A DNA stretch of 11,021 bases, from positions 1 through 11,021 of the forward strand of contig RWJK01000563.1 of assembly GCA_004335835.1 (NCBI GenBank), in the 5' to 3' direction. Shown one piece after another: positions 7,893 through 11,021 of the stretch. The stretch is from Scenedesmus sp. ARA3. Taxonomy: Eukaryota; Chlorophyta; Chlorophyceae; Sphaeropleales; Scenedesmaceae. The notes beneath the pieces are model-generated. The model did not search any database and was not told where the DNA came from. It was given only the letters and a program-made list of their open reading frames with translations. A program made the translations under genes and the position numbers. How positions within the stretch are numbered: the stretch's first letter is position 1; every line of letters begins with the position of its first letter.

Positions 7893-8377
7893 GTGTCAGC
7901 GGTGCATGCCCTTGGCGGTGATTGGCGCCTTGAGGCTCTCACCTCATGCACACATACTCGACGATGCCGCTTTGCGTTAGTTTCATTTCGTAACATCTGC
8001 TCGTATATGAGTGGTGTACGGCTGCAGCATGCTGCATCATGTGCCACTCAGCCGTGTGGGCGCCTTGGCCTCCTTGCGGGCTTGCTGTAACTTCACTATG
8101 CAATGCTTAGCACTGCCCATCTAGACGTGAGTGAGCATTTTGTTGCATCATGCTTTTGACAGTGTGCTGCCTGCAACTCTTGGCACTGCTGCTTGTCACG
8201 GGTGACAGCTTGCCAGGCAGCAGCAGTCATATGCTGCTTCCACCTGACAGAGGCATGCAAGGCATACTGACATCTTCTCCTCACTCTGCAACAAGAATCA
8301 GAAGTGCAGTGCACTGTGCACACACACCAGGATTGCTATTTGAACACGGCCTCGCGATATAGCTATCGTGACTTGCC

Positions 8378-9276
8378 ATGGCTGCGTCTATGCACAGCTG
8401 CCGACATGCAGCGTGGCACCATCGCCTATCGACATGCAGCGTGGCACCATCGCCTATCGACATGCAGCGTGGCACCATCGCCTATCGACTCCGGAGGCAA
8501 TCCGCTCACTAGTTGCAGCAAGAAATCATAATTATAGGTGAGCTGGTCCTGCTTTCATGAGAGTTGAGGAGCTCAGCAGCAGCAGCAACAGCAGCAGCAG
8601 CAGTCAACAACATCACCAGCTGAGTGTGTGCAGCTGTCCCCTCCACAGCCCACCATACGGACATGCAAACATTCTCCATCATATATATGTTGCTTACATC
8701 TGCCACAGGTGTATCGTGGCACATGCTGTGGAGGACGGTGCTGCTGCAGCCAGCAGCAACAGCAGCAGCAGCAGCAGCAGTAGCGGCAGCAGCAGCAGCA
8801 GCAGCGCTGGCTCAGGCTATGCCAGCCGCAACGCCAGCCAGCTGGACCAGCTGCTGAGTGGGCTGAGTGAGCTGCGGCAGAAGCAGCAGCAGGGCCTGGC
8901 AGCTGCTGACGAGGATGAGGCGGAGCTGGATGATGATGAGTTTGAGGATGGCCTGGAGGGCATTGATTGGGTGTGGTGGAGGGCAAGTGATACGGCAGAT
9001 GATGCAGCAGCAGCAGAGGCAGACCCAGGGGCTGTCAGTGATGCGGCAGCTGCTGCTGGGGCGAGCAGCAGCAGAGATGTTGCTGCAAGCACCCCCCGCA
9101 AGGTGAAGCCTGCTGGCAGCAGAGCACGCTCAGGCAGCAAAGCAGCAGCAACACCACAACCAGCAGCAGCAGCAGCAGCAGCAGTGTCGGGCAGTGATGC
9201 TTCTGCTCGCAGCAGCCAGCTAGAACCTGGGCGGCAGCGGCGCAGGAGAGCACCAAAGGCCGCCGATAGCCAGTAG
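8378..9276 (+). CDS. Two-exon gene of unknown function with an acidic, low-complexity C-terminal half; frame broken in exon 1
   Basis: Exon A ends at 8537 (TATAG|GTGAGC) and exon B runs 8709-9276 after CCACAG. They join in phase to read EAIRSLVAARNHNY-R-CIVAHAVEDG. Exon B then has Ser and Ala runs, an acidic patch (DEDEAELDDDEFEDG) followed by GIDWVWW, and a basic end (GRQRRRRAPK) before TAG. I recognise no family. If exon A starts at ATG 8378, residues MAASMHSCRHAAWHHRLST look like a mitochondrial presequence. The start joins exon B in frame only with one (or four) copies of the 28 bp unit, whereas three are present. So either the start lies elsewhere, with the acceptor AG of the last copy beginning the exon, or this allele is frameshifted. 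Exon B confidence is higher than exon A. Confidence 0.5.
8402..8485. repeat. 28 bp perfect tandem triplication
   Basis: Three identical units beginning CGACATGCAGCGTGG lie at 8402, 8430 and 8458, followed by CGA of a fourth. Two extra copies add 56 nt, which is not a multiple of three. Perfect identity suggests a very recent expansion or active homogenisation. Confidence 0.95.
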
Positions 9277-10961
9277 CTACGGTATTGCAGGTGCACCTGC
9301 ATCACGTGATGCCACCATCTACACAAAGACAAAGAGTATGCTATGGCATGTGGTCAGCAGCCGCTGCCATCACGCTGACTGAAGGATTGAAAGGTTCAAC
9401 GTGCAAGCAGGTCTGAAATTGCAAGCAAGGTCTCATTGCTGCAGCTACGGCTCTGCAGTGCCCTGATGCTCACTGTCACTTGATGCAGCCTGCTGGGATG
9501 TTGTCTCGAGGTGCGCAGCATCCGACGAGTCATTGACTGTCACAAGTTGGCGTGGCAAGCACAGCGCACCCGCACATGCCTTGCCTGCATGCCAGCCACC
9601 AAGGTTGCTTCCTCTCACTGACAGGATTGAGGCAGGAGAGATTGTTGATTGTTACACCATCTGGATGCATCACCATCTGCCAAGAAATTGTACACCATCC
9701 GGTACCATGGTAGTGTTAAAGTGATTTGCACTGTGCAACCAGATGGGTGAATGCACTGGAGCCATGAAAGTGATCCATGCTGCTCATCTGTACACCCTCA
9801 GTACACCCTGAGATACCTCTCATGACTCATTTCTGAATCAGCCTCGCTAACGGCATTCAGCAAGGCAAATGCGAGAACATCTTGCCTTCATACACACGGC
9901 CGCATTGACAGCCCTGTTCATTGTTCTACCAGTACAGTAACTCACATTGAACGCAACCTGCCTGTGCTTGAGCTGAGGATAACTGACATTCAACACTGGC
10001 ACACACAAGCAACACACTGTGAAAGGACAAACACTGTTCAGGATACGACTACATGCTGCTTATTATGCAGCAAAGCAGACAGTACTCAGACATGTGCACA
10101 TGCAGCCACCAGTAGCTGCATCAGACGTGGAAAAGCATGCTGGCAACACTCTCCACACGCATTCAACTCACGCAAACACTCTGTGGCGGCAACTTTGAGA
10201 TGCTTTCAGCAGATGCAAATATGCTTGATGCAGACGCAAAGACAGACCAAAGGTGACGTGGAACTAGCATGCAGGCGTTTGAAAGCCTTGAAGGACATGC
10301 AGCGGCGCATGCAGATGTGGCACTGCAACTGCAACCCCGGCGCCCAAGTTCGGCCCAGGAGTATTTCTCCTTAGGGGGCTTGGGCAGGGCACCGTTGCAG
10401 CAGGCTTGCCACGTGGGCTTGCACTGCATGCTGCTGCTTACTGCAGAGGATGCTCAAGAGCTGCACAACTAATCATGCACTAGAGCTATTTGGGATGATA
10501 ACTTAACACTGCTAGCGGAAAGAAGGAGATGGCATGGCAGCGTTGCCAGCATGCCACCAGCACTGTGAGCAGCACGCATCCAACCTTCACCGCGCGGATG
10601 ACATGCAGCACCTGCCAGCGACCAAACACTGCCGCTTGCTCAGCAGCACCTGCTTTCTTGATTACCAGCAACTGCTTTTATAAGGTTGTGCTGCTACTAG
10701 CAGCATATCTACAGCACACACACACGTACACTCCTCGGGCTGCGGCTGCACTTTTCACTTTTGCTACCTACCCAGTGAGGCAAACTCAATGACCCAGATC
10801 CTCATGATGGAAAGTCTGACGCTTAACAAAACACTCCTCAGCATTCAGCCAACTTGCACATTTGAGGTGGCCTGGTAACCAGACGCTTGTTGATGGAAGA
10901 AGCCGCCGCTGCCGTCTCCACCGCTTCTGCTGCTGCTGCTGCATTACTGCCAGCCGCCGCC
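9277..10961. other. Long stretch without an assignable gene
   Basis: The first part probably holds the 3' UTR of the preceding plus-strand gene. GC drops and microsatellites thin out between about 9600 and 10300. Weak exon-like pieces: plus 9624-9724 after CTGACAG (reads RIEAGEIVDCYTIW then stops), and minus about 10420-10330 (reads GALPKPPKEKYSWAELG). A minus-strand TATAAAAG sits at 10675-10682, and a minus-strand TGTAA at 9652-9656 could end a transcript entering from the right. None of these can be joined into a gene with confidence. Confidence 0.4.
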
Positions 10962-11021
10962 TCACTTGATGAGTGTCACCAGCAGCTCCTGGCCCTCCAG
11001 CACCATGTCAGCCTGCTGCTG
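10962..11021 (-). CDS. 3' portion of an exon from a gene extending beyond the right edge, unknown product
   Basis: The minus-strand frame reads QQQADMVLEGQELLVTLIK and then TGA. The composition looks like genuine coding sequence. The end is ambiguous: ATCAAGTGAGG is both Lys-stop and a good donor (ATCAA|GTGAGG, exon end 10966) of the type used elsewhere here. It is too short to identify. Confidence 0.4.
   Translation of the reverse strand, partial: QQQADMVLEGQELLVTLIK

Larger units (their letters stand above)
7165..8377. other. No assignable gene; low-complexity and repeat-bearing stretch
   Basis: This stretch holds an imperfect TCA/CAT-rich patch (7147-7190), a CTG13 tract and an 18 bp direct repeat. 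A plus-strand TGTAA lies at 8086-8090 and could be an algal-type polyadenylation signal for something transcribed from the 6976 region. Open frames on both strands have compositions expected from repeat translation and show no domain I recognise. Part of it may be a long intron of the 8378-9276 gene. Confidence 0.4.

Noticed and set aside
8573..8986. Minus-strand Cys-rich ORF
   Set aside because: It is CAG repeats read in antisense, opposite better-supported exon B.
10675..10682. TATAAAAG on the minus strand as a promoter
   Set aside because: No supported coding start follows; nearby ATG frames stop within a few to about 27 codons.

Overview
The window looks like nuclear DNA of a green alga, most likely a chlorophycean such as a Scenedesmus/Tetradesmus relative (inference). 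It is GC-rich and saturated with CAG/CTG microsatellites. Its proteins carry long Ala, Gln and Ser runs. Genes are split by short introns with GTGAGN/GTGGGN/GTAGGC donors and CAG acceptors. No bacterial operons, ribosome binding sites, tRNA, rRNA or CRISPR array were seen.

Layout: (1) Minus strand, <1-3777: a phospholipid-scramblase family gene with a mitochondrial-type N-terminus. I rebuilt seven exons with consistent phases; the last one runs off the left edge. (2) 3778-4222: a 445 bp divergent promoter. (3) Plus strand, 4223-6255: a three-exon mitochondrial carrier of the MTM1/SLC25A39-40 group, 530 residues, inflated by homopolymer insertions. (4) 6208-6940: a tandem array of about 111 bp units, each repeating the last coding bases and stop codon of the carrier. 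(5) 6976-8377: low-complexity DNA with one uncertain ORF. (6) Plus strand, about 8378-9276: a two-exon gene of unknown function, whose first exon contains three perfect 28 bp copies that break the reading frame. (7) 9277-10961: no assignable gene. (8) 10962-11021: the end of an exon on the minus strand entering from the right.

The two recognised genes both appear to be mitochondrial and share one divergent promoter, so co-expression is plausible but not shown. The most unusual signal is structural. Many coding-sequence borders in the window (donor edges, acceptor edges and a stop codon) have an extra, slightly diverged copy in the adjoining intron or 3' flank. One of these copies is a splice-competent, in-frame 26-codon duplicate exon.
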